Assembly (NCBI RefSeq): GCF_001043915.1
Contig: NZ_LABX01000102.1
Coordinates: forward strand, 1 to 48,985
Direction: 5' to 3'
Source of the DNA: Methylobacterium aquaticum
GTDB taxonomy: Bacteria > Pseudomonadota > Alphaproteobacteria > Rhizobiales > Beijerinckiaceae
DNA length: 48,985 nucleotides
Of the stretch, positions 11,847 through 21,017 are shown piece after piece. The position numbers and the translations under genes are program-made. The first letter of the stretch is position 1, and every line of letters begins with the position of its first letter. The notes beneath the pieces are model-generated. The model did no database searches and was not told where the DNA came from. It worked only from the letters and a program-made list of their open reading frames with translations.

Positions 11847-11929
11847 TCCGTCCGACAAAATGTGCGCTTGCGCGGGGCTGGGGTGAGAGAACCCTGGCCT
11901 TTTGCGTATGGATGCCTGCGAGGCTTGCC

Positions 11930-12613
11930 ATGACCCGCCCCCTGGTGATCGCCCCCTCGATCCTCTCGGCCGACTTCGCGCGGCTCGGCGAGGAGGTCCG
12001 CGACGTCGTCGCGGCCGGGGCCGACTGGGTCCATATTGACGTGATGGACGGCCACTTCGTGCCGAACATCACCTTCGGCCCGGTCGTGGTGAAGGCGCTG
12101 CGTCCGCACACCACGGCGGTGTTCGATGTCCACCTGATGATCGCCCCGGCCGATCCCTATCTCGAAGCCTTCGCCGAGGCGGGGGCCGACATCATCACGG
12201 TTCATGCCGAGGCGGGGCCTCACCTGCACCGCTCGCTCCAGACCATCCGGGCGCTCGGCAAGAAGGCCGGTGTGGCGATCAACCCGGGCTCGCCGGCGAG
12301 CCTGGTCGAGCCGGTGCTCGACATGGTCGACCTCGTGCTGTGCATGACGGTCAACCCGGGCTTCGGCGGCCAGAGCTTCATCGGCTCGGTCTGCGAGACG
12401 GTCTCGCGGGTGCGCGCCATGAGTGCCGGCCGCGACATCGACATCGAGGTCGATGGCGGCGTGACGCCGGAGACCGCGCCAGCCGTGGTGAAGGCGGGAG
12501 CCAACGCCCTCGTCGCCGGCTCCGCCACCTTCAAGGGCGGGCGCGACGCCTACGGTGCCAACATCGCGGCGATCCGCCGGGCGGCGGAGGGCGCGGCGGG
12601 GCAGTGGGTGTAG
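11930..12613 (+). CDS. rpe: Ribulose-phosphate 3-epimerase
   Basis: A 227-residue TIM-barrel enzyme interconverting ribulose 5-phosphate and xylulose 5-phosphate in the pentose phosphate and Calvin-type pathways. Family signatures are [33 protein letters not shown] (metal and catalytic Asp), [18 protein letters not shown] and EVDGGVTPE. The length matches the family. The start [10 protein letters not shown] is preceded by GAGG; an in-frame ATG six codons earlier is possible. Confidence 0.96.
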   Translation: MTRPLVIAPSILSADFARLGEEVRDVVAAGADWVHIDVMDGHFVPNITFGPVVVKALRPHTTAVFDVHLMIAPADPYLEAFAEAGADIITVHAEAGPHLHRSLQTIRALGKKAGVAINPGSPASLVEPVLDMVDLVLCMTVNPGFGGQSFIGSVCETVSRVRAMSAGRDIDIEVDGGVTPETAPAVVKAGANALVAGSATFKGGRDAYGANIAAIRRAAEGAAGQWV

Positions 12614-12680
12614 AAGCGGCTTGCGGTCCGACGTTCTCTGCCGCAAGGTAAGCCACTGAGTGCGGGCTTCGGACTGACCC

Positions 12681-13379
12681 ATGACGATCCGGTTCCTCGC
12701 GCTCGACGCCATGGCGGAATGTCCGCCAGGCCAGCTTGACCGGATCGTCGATTGCCTGAACACGGCCTGCGCCGAGATTGCGCCCGTCCTCGGTCTCGAC
12801 CGAGTCGATGTCGTGGTAGCGCCGACGCCGGCGCGCTGGCTCATCCCGGGCTGGAACCTGAATGCCTACGCGCATGGCATCGCCCGACTGACGATCGGCG
12901 TCGATACGACGGATCTCGACGTCTGGACTCCGTCCTATTCCGAGCAACTCAGGACGACCCTCGCCCACGAACTGCACCATCTGCGCCGGTTCCGTGGCCC
13001 GGGCCCGCACGACACCCTCGGCGCCAATCTCCTGGCCGAAGGGCTTGCGCAATGCTTCCAGGAGCAGGTCGGCTGCCCGACGCCGAACTATGCGCTGGCC
13101 GTGCAGGGCCCGCGCCTGTCGGTCCTGGCGGGCCTCGCCCGGGCGGAATGGGCCGAGACCCGATACAACCATGGCCGCTGGTTCTTCGGCGACCGTGCCG
13201 ATCCGGCCTGGCCGTGGAGTGGGGGCTATTCGCTGGGTTACCAACTCGTCCGGCGCACCCTGGCAGAGCGGGGCACGACCGCGTCGGAGGACGCGACGCT
13301 GTCGGCGGAGGAGGCGTGGCCGGTGCTTTCGCCGATCCTTGAGGCTCTGGTCATGGACAAGCATCAGGCCGTGGGCTGA
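12681..13379 (+). CDS. DUF2268-type putative Zn-dependent protease
   Basis: A 232-residue protein with a metallopeptidase motif, TTLAHELHHLRRF (HExxH at residues 96-100), followed by EGLAQCFQEQ, which could supply the third zinc ligand. The arrangement matches the DUF2268 family of putative zinc proteases. No signal peptide is seen, so it is probably cytoplasmic. Substrate unknown. It follows rpe by 67 bases on the same strand and precedes a 720-base repeat-rich spacer. Confidence 0.85.
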   Translation: MTIRFLALDAMAECPPGQLDRIVDCLNTACAEIAPVLGLDRVDVVVAPTPARWLIPGWNLNAYAHGIARLTIGVDTTDLDVWTPSYSEQLRTTLAHELHHLRRFRGPGPHDTLGANLLAEGLAQCFQEQVGCPTPNYALAVQGPRLSVLAGLARAEWAETRYNHGRWFFGDRADPAWPWSGGYSLGYQLVRRTLAERGTTASEDATLSAEEAWPVLSPILEALVMDKHQAVG

Positions 13380-13445
13380 AAGCCGGTTTGATTGAGACCA
13401 CCGAACTCCGACCCTCCCCGTCATCCCGCGGCCGTGCGGCGGAAC

Positions 13446-13529
13446 CCGGGATCCACAACCGCTGACGATCCCGGAGAAAGCCGAACGCGCTCCGCTTCGC
13501 CCTGAACTGTCAGCGGTTGTGGATCCCGG
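13446..13529. repeat. 21-base inverted repeat in an intergenic spacer
   Basis: Two perfect arms of about 21 bases, centred on GGGATCCACAACCGCTGAC at 13446-13466 and its reverse complement at 13509-13529, flank a 42-base spacer. The structure could fold into a long hairpin. It lies 67 bases after the DUF2268 gene. The whole spacer 13380-14102 has no gene that I can support; the rest holds the two repeats listed next and, at 13992-14009, a piece (TGATCGGGCAGTGCTCC) shared with the repeat at 32048-32066. Confidence 0.7.
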
Positions 13530-13568
13530 TTACCCGCATTCGGCGAGCCCCGGGGATAACGTAGTAAT

Positions 13569-13598
13569 ACCAACGGCCGAAGATGCTGACGCATCGGG
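13569..13598. repeat. Dispersed palindrome family B, copy 1 (partial)
   Basis: The stretch from ACCAACGGCCGAAG through ATGCTGACGCATCGGG is repeated almost exactly at 39676-39705, where the full stem-loop is present. Here the right arm has diverged. Confidence 0.65.
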
Positions 13599-13794
13599 TC
13601 GATTTCGGGCAGGCCCGGGATCGACGCGGCCGTTGACCCAGTCTTGCATTGTCGATGCCAAGCGCAGATGTCCGGGACCTTGGGCTTGGCGAAACTTCGA
13701 GATCGGCACCAAAAGTCGTTTTCGACGACCGTTGGTACAAGATATCACGATTCGCGCCAGAACTACTGAAGCAGCCACTCACTCGGAGGATCGT

Positions 13795-13839
13795 CCGACC
13801 GAGCGGACACCGGTTAGCCGCAGAAAATGCGGCAAAATC
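13795..13839 (+). repeat. Dispersed repeat family A, copy 1
   Basis: The 45-base core contains GACACCGGTTAGCCGCAG and AAAATGCGGCAAAATC. Closely related cores occur at 17924-17968 (reverse), 32071-32115 (reverse) and 37375-37419 (forward). Confidence 0.75.
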
Positions 13840-14102
13840 TAAGATTGAGAGTACTGACTGATTGCAACATCATGGTCTACGACAAGATGGTCCGTCTGGT
13901 GTTCAAATCCTTCCCACCCTCGACCACATCCTCAGGTGCGGGTGGGAGAGACTCCTCCGGCAGGAGTCACGCGACGGTCGTGTACCGTGTTACAACGTGA
14001 TCGGGCAGTGCTCCAGGCCCTGAATATTGCATCATTCTTCTTCAAGGAACCTGGCGGTTCGTTCTGCATCTTGGATGGACCACAGGCCATTCCAAGCCAT
14101 GA

Positions 14103-14297
14103 TCAGCCCCCAACGACCCGCCGCACCGCCCCCGGCGAGGAATGCGGCCTCCGCGGCGGTGCCGCCTCCGCGGCGATCCGCGCCGCCCGCCGGTCGAGCC
14201 GGTCGGCCGATCGGCGCAGCGTCACGACGCCGAGCGCCGCCGCTCCGCCCACGAGGCAAGGCACCAGGACCAGGGCGTAGGTCGTCAAGCTCATCAT
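14103..14297 (-). CDS. Hypothetical single-pass membrane protein
   Basis: A 64-residue protein starting MMSLTTYALVLVPCLVGGAA, with one hydrophobic segment (about residues 4-25) and then a basic, Arg/Ala-rich tail. Its start codon overlaps the stop of the upstream small membrane gene (TGATGATG), which is the main argument that it is real. No family is recognised. It is third in a minus-strand series parC, small membrane protein, this gene. Confidence 0.5.
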   Translation of the reverse strand: MMSLTTYALVLVPCLVGGAAALGVVTLRRSADRLDRRAARIAAEAAPPRRPHSSPGAVRRVVGG

Positions 14298-14590
14298 CGC
14301 AATGTCGTCAACGTCAGCCTCGCACCGAAGTGTAGACCAACGCCGAGCACGAACCAAACGGCCATCAGCGCGAGGGTGGGCGCCATGACGCGGCCCGTCG
14401 TCGCCATGGCGGCCGTGAGCGGTGCGACGATGCCCGTGATGGCAAAGCCCGCGGCGCCGATATTCATCAGGTTGGCGGTCAGCTTCACCTGCTCGTTGTG
14501 GATGAGGATGTCGCGGGCGAGAAGCGCCCGCTCGCGCTCCCGGTCGCTCTCCTCCCCCATCTCTCCGTCGGGTTGCAGCCCGCTCGCCAT
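14294..14590 (-). CDS. Hypothetical small membrane protein downstream of parC
   Basis: A 98-residue protein. Its first 35 residues are charged (MASGLQPDGEMGEESDRERE), then come two or three hydrophobic segments (about residues 44-64 and 72-95). The motif HNEQVKLTANLMNIGAA precedes the first segment. The start is 20 bases after the parC stop with GGAA upstream, and the stop overlaps the next small gene. No function can be named. Confidence 0.6.
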   Translation of the reverse strand: MASGLQPDGEMGEESDRERERALLARDILIHNEQVKLTANLMNIGAAGFAITGIVAPLTAAMATTGRVMAPTLALMAVWFVLGVGLHFGARLTLTTLR

Positions 14591-14609
14591 GCGCGATTCC
14601 AGGCCTGGG

Positions 14610-16871
14610 TCACGGCCGGCCGGACTTGCTGGGATCGGATTTGGGGTAACCGCGTGGCGCCATCGCTCCGGCACCGCCGCGATGGCCGACCCACTTCGCC
14701 AACTCCTCGCCGGCCTCCGTCCGGGTGCGCCCGGCGCTGTCGGGCCAGGTCAGGCCATCGGCGAGGCGGAAGATCACGACGGAGTCGAGGGTGGCATCGC
14801 GGTACTTCTGCAACCGCACGCCCTTGCCGCGGGCCATCTCGGGGATCTCCGCGAGCGGGAACACCGTCAGCAGGCGGTTGGTGCCGCAGACGGCCACATG
14901 GTCGCCCTCTCCGACCTCGACGACGAGGCTCGCCGTCGCCGGATCGTCCAGGCCGATCACCTGCTTGCCCTTGCGGGTATTGGCGACGAGCCCGTCCGCC
15001 AGCGTGATGAAGCCGCGCCCGTCGGTGGTGGCGAGAAGCAGCTTCACGCCGGGCTTGTGGGCCCAGACGGTCACGATCTCCGAGCCCTCGTCCATGTCGA
15101 CCATCAGGCGGATCGGATCGCCGACGCCGCGCCCGCCCGGGAGCTTGGCCGCCTCCAGGGTGAAGACCTTGCCGTTCGAGGCCAGCACCAGGATTTTCGC
15201 AGTCGTCTCGGTCGGGAAGCTGACCTTGAGGGTGTCGTCGCCCTTGAACTGCACGGCGGAGAGATCGGCGACGTGGCCCTTCAGCGCCCGGATCCAGCCC
15301 TTCTGCGACACGATCACGGTGATCGGCTCCCGCTCCACCATCGCCTCCGAGAAGTCGATGCCGGAGGTGTCGGGCGGGTTTTCCAGAGTCGTTCGACGCC
15401 GGCCCAGCGGGGTCTCCGGGCCGTAGGTCTTGCGCACGGCCCGGATCTGGGTCGCGATCGACTTCCACTGCTTGTCGTCGGAGCCCATCAGGCCGTCGAG
15501 GTCTGCCTTCTCCTTGGTCAGCGCGTCGTGCTCGCGCTTCAGCTCCATCTCCTCCAGCTTGCGCAAGCTGCGCAGCCGCGTGTCGAGGATGGCGTTGGCC
15601 TGCAATTCGGTCAGCGCGAACACCCGCATCAGCTCGGCCTTCGGCTCGTCCTCCTCGCGGATGATCTGGATCACCCGGTCGAGGTCGAGATAGACGATGA
15701 GCAGGCCGCCGAGGATCTCAAGGCGCCGCTCGATCTGGGCGAGGCGGTGGCGCGAACGGCGTTGCAGCACGACCCGGCGATGGTCGAGCCATTCGCGAAG
15801 CGCCTCGGCGAGGCCGATCACGCGCGGCACCGTGCCGCCGACCAGCACGTTCATGTTGAGGGAGATGCGGCTTTCCAGCTCGGTGAGCCGGAACAGCGAT
15901 TCCATCATCACCACGGGATCGACGGTGCGGGAGCGCGGCTCCAGCACCACCCGCACATCCTCGGCCGATTCGTCGCGAACGTCGGCGAGCAGCGGCAGCT
16001 TCTTCTCTTGCAGCAGCTCGGCCATCTTCTCGATCAGCCGGGCCTTCGGCACGCCATAGGGAATCTCGGTGACGACGACCGCCCAGGTGCCGCGGCCCAG
16101 GTCCTCCTTCTGCCAGCGCGCCCGCACCCGGAAGCCGCCGCGGCCGGTACGGTAGGCTTCGGCGATCGAGGCCGCCGAATCGATCACGATGCCGCCGGTC
16201 GGGAAGTCCGGGCCTTTCACGAACGTGGTCAGCTGCTCGGAGGTCGTGGCCGGGTGGGTGATGAGGTAGAGCGCCGCCTCGCACAGCTCCGCCACGTTGT
16301 GCGGCGGGATCGAGGTCGCCATGCCTACGGCGATGCCTTGCGAGCCGTTGGCGAGCAGGTTCGGGAAGGCCGCCGGCAGGACCACCGGCTCCTCTTCCTG
16401 CCCGTCGTAGTTCGGGCGGAAATCGACCGCGTCCTCGTCCATCCCGTCGAGGAGGAGGCGGGCGACCTCGGTCATCCGGCACTCGGTGTACCGCTGGGCC
16501 GCCGGGTTGTCGCCGTCGATATTGCCGAAATTGCCTTGGCCGTCGACCAGGGGATAGCGCTGGGCGAAGTCCTGGGCGAGGCGCACGAGCGCGTCGTAGA
16601 CCGCGACGTCGCCGTGGGGATGGTACTTGCCGATCACGTCGCCGACGACGCGGGCGCATTTCTTGTAGGCGCTGCCGGGATCGAGGCGCAGGAGCCGCAT
16701 CGCGTGCAGGATGCGGCGATGGACGGGCTTCAGACCGTCGCGGGCATCGGGCAGGGCCCGATGCATGATCGTCGAGAGCGCATAGGCGAGATAGCGCTCC
16801 TCGAGCGCCGCCTTCAGGTCGACGTTCTCGATCCCGTCGCGATCGGAGGGTGGCTCGAAAGGCTTTCCCAT
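14610..16871 (-). CDS. parC: DNA topoisomerase IV subunit A
   Basis: A 753-residue type IIA topoisomerase cutting subunit that decatenates daughter chromosomes with ParE. The catalytic Tyr is at residue 128 in NPAAQRYTE. The N-terminal winged helix reads [15 protein letters not shown] and the quinolone-pocket helix follows HPHGD. At the positions equivalent to E. coli ParC Ser80 and Glu84, residues 89 and 93 are Val and Asp. The C-terminal half shows the beta-pinwheel repeats. The length fits ParC better than GyrA (usually over 850). Start [17 protein letters not shown]. Confidence 0.95.
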   Translation of the reverse strand: MGKPFEPPSDRDGIENVDLKAALEERYLAYALSTIMHRALPDARDGLKPVHRRILHAMRLLRLDPGSAYKKCARVVGDVIGKYHPHGDVAVYDALVRLAQDFAQRYPLVDGQGNFGNIDGDNPAAQRYTECRMTEVARLLLDGMDEDAVDFRPNYDGQEEEPVVLPAAFPNLLANGSQGIAVGMATSIPPHNVAELCEAALYLITHPATTSEQLTTFVKGPDFPTGGIVIDSAASIAEAYRTGRGGFRVRARWQKEDLGRGTWAVVVTEIPYGVPKARLIEKMAELLQEKKLPLLADVRDESAEDVRVVLEPRSRTVDPVVMMESLFRLTELESRISLNMNVLVGGTVPRVIGLAEALREWLDHRRVVLQRRSRHRLAQIERRLEILGGLLIVYLDLDRVIQIIREEDEPKAELMRVFALTELQANAILDTRLRSLRKLEEMELKREHDALTKEKADLDGLMGSDDKQWKSIATQIRAVRKTYGPETPLGRRRTTLENPPDTSGIDFSEAMVEREPITVIVSQKGWIRALKGHVADLSAVQFKGDDTLKVSFPTETTAKILVLASNGKVFTLEAAKLPGGRGVGDPIRLMVDMDEGSEIVTVWAHKPGVKLLLATTDGRGFITLADGLVANTRKGKQVIGLDDPATASLVVEVGEGDHVAVCGTNRLLTVFPLAEIPEMARGKGVRLQKYRDATLDSVVIFRLADGLTWPDSAGRTRTEAGEELAKWVGHRGGAGAMAPRGYPKSDPSKSGRP

Positions 16872-16973
16872 GGGCGGACGTCAACTCACGATTTCGGCGG
16901 TCTCAAGACCAGAACATAACACGAACATTGCCCGCTGGCCAGGATGGCCGACCCCTCCGGGCCTTCGGGTCGG

Positions 16974-17714
16974 TCACTCCGAACCGGCGGTGCCGAGGGC
17001 GACGAATCGCGCCCGCTCCTCCGGCTCGGCGAGGTCGCGCGGACCCCAGATGTGCTGATCAAGGAAATATCCCGTTAAGGTAAAGCCTTGCTTGACCTCG
17101 CCGGGCGTCGGCACGGTGAGGCCGCGGCGGTCAGGCCGGTCGACCAGGAAATCGGGGAGCGCGAGCAGCCGGTCGCGCCAGGGCTCGCCGGCGGCGGCGC
17201 TGACGGCCCGCCCGCTCTTCGGCGAGACATAGGCTAGGTAGGCGTTGGTGCCGGTGGCGGCGCAGGCCGAGAGGTCGAGGCCGAAGCCCAACTCGGCCAG
17301 CATCGCCAGCTCGAAGCGCACCATCAGGGCCGGAGCGATCTCGGGCTCGTGCAGATGCGCGATCAGCACGCGGGCGGCCGCGAACAGCGCCGGATGGGGA
17401 TCGCGTTCGGGCAGGAGCCGCATCAGCCCGGCCGCATGGCCGATGCCGTAGAGGGCGAGGCGCGAGCCGATCAGCCGGGCGCTGGCACTCTCGATCGGCT
17501 CGACCGCGTAGGCGCCCAACCCCTCGTCGAGCCGCGCCCGCCACACTGCCCGCACCAGGTTGCCGGGCTGGAGCACCGGCTGCATCCGGCGCGAGCGCCC
17601 GCCATGGACGAGACCGAGATGGCGGCCATGGGCCGCAGTCATCAATTCGAGGACCACGCTGGTCTCGCCATGTCGCCGCGCCCCGAGAACCAGTCCGTCA
17701 TCCGTCCATTGCAT
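16974..17714 (-). CDS. recO: DNA repair protein RecO
   Basis: A 246-residue recombination mediator that helps RecR load RecA on SSB-coated gaps. The N-terminal OB fold opens MQWTDDGLVLGARRHGETSVVLELMT and continues HLGLVHGGRSRRMQPVLQPGN, characteristic of alphaproteobacterial RecO. A helical C-terminal half follows. The usual zinc Cys cluster is incomplete: only one Cys is visible (LSACAATG). It lies about 100 bases upstream of parC on the same strand; the pair is conserved in related genomes to my knowledge. Confidence 0.93.
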   Translation of the reverse strand: MQWTDDGLVLGARRHGETSVVLELMTAAHGRHLGLVHGGRSRRMQPVLQPGNLVRAVWRARLDEGLGAYAVEPIESASARLIGSRLALYGIGHAAGLMRLLPERDPHPALFAAARVLIAHLHEPEIAPALMVRFELAMLAELGFGLDLSACAATGTNAYLAYVSPKSGRAVSAAAGEPWRDRLLALPDFLVDRPDRRGLTVPTPGEVKQGFTLTGYFLDQHIWGPRDLAEPEERARFVALGTAGSE

Positions 17715-17913
17715 GGTGGCAGCCTAAGCCGATTTCGCCGACGTGGTCACCGGTTCGGCAGGAAAAATCTGCGATAAAACAAGAACCTAGGCGAGCGAAA
17801 GGATAACCGGCACAAATTCACGCGAAAAACCGAAACGGCTCGAACAGGGCGGTTCGATGGAGCCGCAAGTCCTTGCAAACAAAGCATCTCGCATCCGTGT
17901 GATCGGGGATGCT

Positions 17914-19581
17914 CTAGGTCTTTGACGGTGCCGCATTGTCTGTGACGAACCGGTATCCGCTGCGTCGAACGATGCTCGCGTCGCTCACGGGCCGGACCTG
18001 AACGGCGCGTCTCAGGCCGGCGGCAACGAGACGGCAAACCAGATCCGCGTGCCACGCCCCGGCTCGCTGGCGACGCCGATCTGTCCCCCCCATCAGCTCG
18101 ACGAGGTGGCGGCAGATGACGAGGCCGAGCCCGGTCCCGCCGAAGCGGCGCCGGATCGATTCGTCACCCTGGCCGAACGGCACGAACAGCCGCTCCTGCT
18201 GTGCCGCCGACATGCCGATGCCGGTGTCGCTCACCGTGAACAGCAGCCGCCCCTCGCCGCCTCGGCTGGCATCCGGGCCCACCGCCAGGACGACCCGGCC
18301 CGCCGGGGTGAACTTCACCGCATTGGTGAGGAGATTGAGCAGGACCTGCCGCAGGCGCCCAACATCACCCATCACCAGGGTCGGCGTGGCGGGATCGCGC
18401 AGCACGTCCACCACCACACCCTTCCGGGAGGCGGCCCCCCGGGCAACCGCCGCGGTTCCCTCTAGCAGCTCGCCGAGCACGAACGGCTCCGGGTCGAGGG
18501 CGATCTGGCCCGCCTCGATCTGCGCCACGTCGAGCACGTCGTCGACGACCCGCATCAGGATCTCGCCCGCCTCCTGGACGGCAGCAAGATGGCGCAGGGT
18601 CTCGGGCTCGCGCGAGCGGCTCAGCATGTGCTCGGTGTAGCCGAGGACCGCGTTGAGGGGATTGCGGATCTCGTGGCTCATCATCGCCAGGAAGTCCGAC
18701 TTGGCCCGGCTGGCCTGCTCGGCCCCCTCCTTGGCGTGCGAGAGGGCCTGCTCGGCCCGCTTGCGGGCGGTGATGTCGAGGGTGAGCCCGACGATGCGCC
18801 CGCTCAGGCCGTTCGCGTCGTCGAGGACGCGCCCGAGGCTCTGGATCCACCGGATGGCGCCATGCTCGGCCGTCACCCGCACATCGACCGAGAACGGGGT
18901 GCGGGTGGTCACGGCCTTCGTCACCGCGTCCCACAGCATGGCGCGGTCGTCGGCATGGACCAGGGCGGTCCAGGCCGAGGAGGTGATGATGCAAGCCTGC
19001 GCCGAGAGGCCGTGCAGGCGTGCGCCCTCCGCCGAGAGCGAAAGCGCGCCGGTCCGCATGTTCCAGTCCCACAGGCCGACGCCGGCGGCCTTGTGGGTCA
19101 GGAGCAGCAGGTTGGTGGTGGCCTCCAGCGCCTGGTTGTCCGCCACGACCTCGTCGACATCGGCGGCGGTCATCAGCCAGCCGGTAATTCCGGCGCCCTC
19201 GCGGATCGGCACCACGTCGGTCTGGTGCCAGTGCCAGCGCCCGCTAGCGTCGCGCAGACGGATCGTGAGGTCGTAGGGCTGGCCCGACCGGACGGCGGCG
19301 CTGCGCGCCGCCGCCGCCCGGGCGCGGTCCTTCGGGTGGATCACGCTGTCCCAGCCGTCGGGCTCGCCGAAGCTGGTGCCGATCTCCCGCGCCGCCCGAT
19401 TCGCGAAGTGGACCAGCCCGTCGCGGTCGAGCATCCAGACCTTCTGCGGGAGCGCGTCGAGGATCAGGCGCGAGGGCAGTCCGCTCATCCCCGGCTCGCT
19501 CTCCGGAAGCGCATGGCCGAGGGCATCGCCCGGTCCCTTCACCGGGATGCCCTCGATCGGATGCGCGGTCCGCGCCGTCAT
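17914..19581 (-). CDS. PAS-containing sensor histidine kinase with a frameshifted C-terminus
   Basis: A soluble hybrid-less histidine kinase. Two PAS domains (about residues 40-170 and 170-290) precede HisKA (LAMMSHEIRNPLNAVLGY, phospho-His) and a HATPase domain with N box LLNLLTNAVKFTPAG, G1 FTVSDTGIGMS, F box RLFVPFGQGDES and G2 GGTGLGLVIC. After ELMGG the frame derails. A run of seven G (plus strand 18085-18091, C7) where six would continue GGQIGVASEPGRGTRIWF and stop at 18012-18014. As written, the frame instead reads through downstream DNA and the family A repeat to a stop at 17914. The start MTARTAHPIEG is preferred for its GGAGAG site; the frame is open for 36 more codons upstream. No partner regulator is adjacent. 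Confidence 0.85.
   Translation of the reverse strand: MTARTAHPIEGIPVKGPGDALGHALPESEPGMSGLPSRLILDALPQKVWMLDRDGLVHFANRAAREIGTSFGEPDGWDSVIHPKDRARAAAARSAAVRSGQPYDLTIRLRDASGRWHWHQTDVVPIREGAGITGWLMTAADVDEVVADNQALEATTNLLLLTHKAAGVGLWDWNMRTGALSLSAEGARLHGLSAQACIITSSAWTALVHADDRAMLWDAVTKAVTTRTPFSVDVRVTAEHGAIRWIQSLGRVLDDANGLSGRIVGLTLDITARKRAEQALSHAKEGAEQASRAKSDFLAMMSHEIRNPLNAVLGYTEHMLSRSREPETLRHLAAVQEAGEILMRVVDDVLDVAQIEAGQIALDPEPFVLGELLEGTAAVARGAASRKGVVVDVLRDPATPTLVMGDVGRLRQVLLNLLTNAVKFTPAGRVVLAVGPDASRGGEGRLLFTVSDTGIGMSAAQQERLFVPFGQGDESIRRRFGGTGLGLVICRHLVELMGGTDRRRQRAGAWHADLVCRLVAAGLRRAVQVRPVSDASIVRRSGYRFVTDNAAPSKT
17924..17968 (-). repeat. Dispersed repeat family A, copy 2 (overlaps the kinase 3' end)
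   Basis: The reverse-strand core contains GGATACCGGTTCGTCAC and ACAATGCGGCA and is preceded on the plus strand by GATGCTCTAGGTC. It encodes the last residues of the annotated kinase frame (RRSGYRFVTDNAAPSK). The same peptide appears in one frame of copy 4 at 37375-37419. Confidence 0.75.
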
Positions 19582-20076
19582 CAGCTCTCCTACGCGATCG
19601 CGCCAAGCGTGGGTGCCGACGCAGGCGCGGTGCCCCGGCGTGACATCCGTCCGCCTCAGCCACCGCCGGAACCCGGCCGAATCGGGCACATCCCGAGTCC
19701 TGCTTCTGCTAACCTAACGACGCGCTCCGTCCAAGAGCCCGAAGCCGACTTCGAAAGCTTTCCCGGGCAAAACCGCCGCCTGGCCATGATCTGCCAGAGC
19801 CTGATGCAAATCATGCCGGCACTTGGCTGCGCGGAATGTCGATTCAGGCACCGCGCCGCGTGCCGGCGCAGTCACGCCGCCACAGGTGGCACTATTGTGC
19901 GTAAAATCGTCTTTCAGTCAAGTCATGTCACCGGTCATTGAATGCGGCCTTTGGTTCCATTGGCGAATTTTCGCCAAGGTCAAGAGTCCCACCCAAGGCT
20001 CCGGACTTGTGGGCTAGGCATTGACCCTGCGAGAGGGGTCGACGGCCGGGAGCCGACCGCGCTCCCGGCCCCCGTC
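19582..20076. other. Spacer upstream of the kinase, no gene seen
   Basis: Between the kinase start and the SGNH hydrolase stop, about 495 bases. The kinase frame could extend to 19689, but the added residues look non-coding. Nothing else was recognised; the kinase promoter should be here. Confidence 0.4.
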
Positions 20077-20805
20077 TCAGCGGGGGCGGTCCGAGGCGTC
20101 CGGGCAGGTCGCCGCCTCGAGCCGCGCGGCGACGCGATCCCGCGCCGCCGGGTCGAGGCCGAGATGGACCCCGTCCGGCGACCGGCTCAGGGAGGCCGGG
20201 TCGCGCAGATCCGCGAAGGCGTCGACGAAGCGGCAGCCGGCCCGGGCGCATTCCTCCGACAGGATCGCCGAATAGGCCGGCGCGGCGTCGGTGTCGTAGA
20301 ATGCCGTCACGCCGGGCCGGCCGGCATCGAAGGGCGGCACCGCGGTGACGACGAGGTGCCGGGCCCGGGGCGCCAGCTCGGCGACCAGCGCGCGGACGTC
20401 GCTGCGGAAGCGCGCTGCGGCGTCGGGATGGCCGGAGCGCTGGCGCCGGGTGAGGTCGTTGGTGCCGATGGTCACCACGATCGTCTCCGGGGGCCGCGGC
20501 AGGTCGACCCATCCGACCACGGCGCGCAGGCCGGCGATCCGGGTGCCCGCGATGGCGCCGTTGACGGCGGGACGGCCGCACAGGGTCGGCAGGTGGAGAC
20601 GCTCCATCTGCGAGTCGCCGAGGAGGAGGCTATAGGGGCCGTCGATCTGCCGCAATTCGCCGGAGACGCCGAAGGCCCGGGCCTGGCGGAAGGCCGCCAC
20701 CCCCTGCCCGCCTCCGGTCCGGTGCCGGCTGACCAATATCGCGGCCGATCCGGCCGCCAGAACGGCCGCGACGAGGCCGATCCCGATCTTCGTTCTCGTG
20801 TGCAC
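20077..20805 (-). CDS. SGNH/GDSL-family hydrolase, membrane-anchored or exported
   Basis: About 242 residues from a proposed GTG start (VHTRTKIGIGLVAAVLAAGSA), which has GAGGA just upstream. The N-terminal hydrophobic stretch is a signal anchor or signal peptide. SGNH blocks are visible: block I LLLGDSQME with the nucleophile Ser, block III IGTNDL, and block V DGVHLG with the catalytic Asp-His. The family hydrolyses esters, including acyl groups on lipids and polysaccharides. The frame stays open to 20931, so a longer start is possible. It is divergent from the Pro/Ala-rich gene, 212 bases away. Confidence 0.82.
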   Translation of the reverse strand: MHTRTKIGIGLVAAVLAAGSAAILVSRHRTGGGQGVAAFRQARAFGVSGELRQIDGPYSLLLGDSQMERLHLPTLCGRPAVNGAIAGTRIAGLRAVVGWVDLPRPPETIVVTIGTNDLTRRQRSGHPDAAARFRSDVRALVAELAPRARHLVVTAVPPFDAGRPGVTAFYDTDAAPAYSAILSEECARAGCRFVDAFADLRDPASLSRSPDGVHLGLDPAARDRVAARLEAATCPDASDRPR

Positions 20806-21017
20806 CCGTCCTCGCGCCTGATCCTGACGCCCCCCGCGCCGTAGAAGCTCCGCGGCCCGCCGCGAGTCAATCGCGCGCCTCACCGTTTGCGGACATCGTC
20901 GGCCCTCAAGTGAGGCCCGGACATTATCCACAGGCTGTCAGCTTTTTTCCGACATCTTCACGCCTGATTCGGTGGTTCTGATCATGGTTGAGGGCAGGTC
21001 AACGGAGAGCCCGCGCC

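Noticed and set aside
13650..13861. Short plus-strand frame ending in ESTD in the repeat-rich spacer
   Set aside because: Its second half is the family A repeat and no ribosome site or homology is visible.
14142..16919. A 925-codon plus-strand frame opposite parC
   Set aside because: It is a shadow of parC; low-complexity residue use and no recognisable family.
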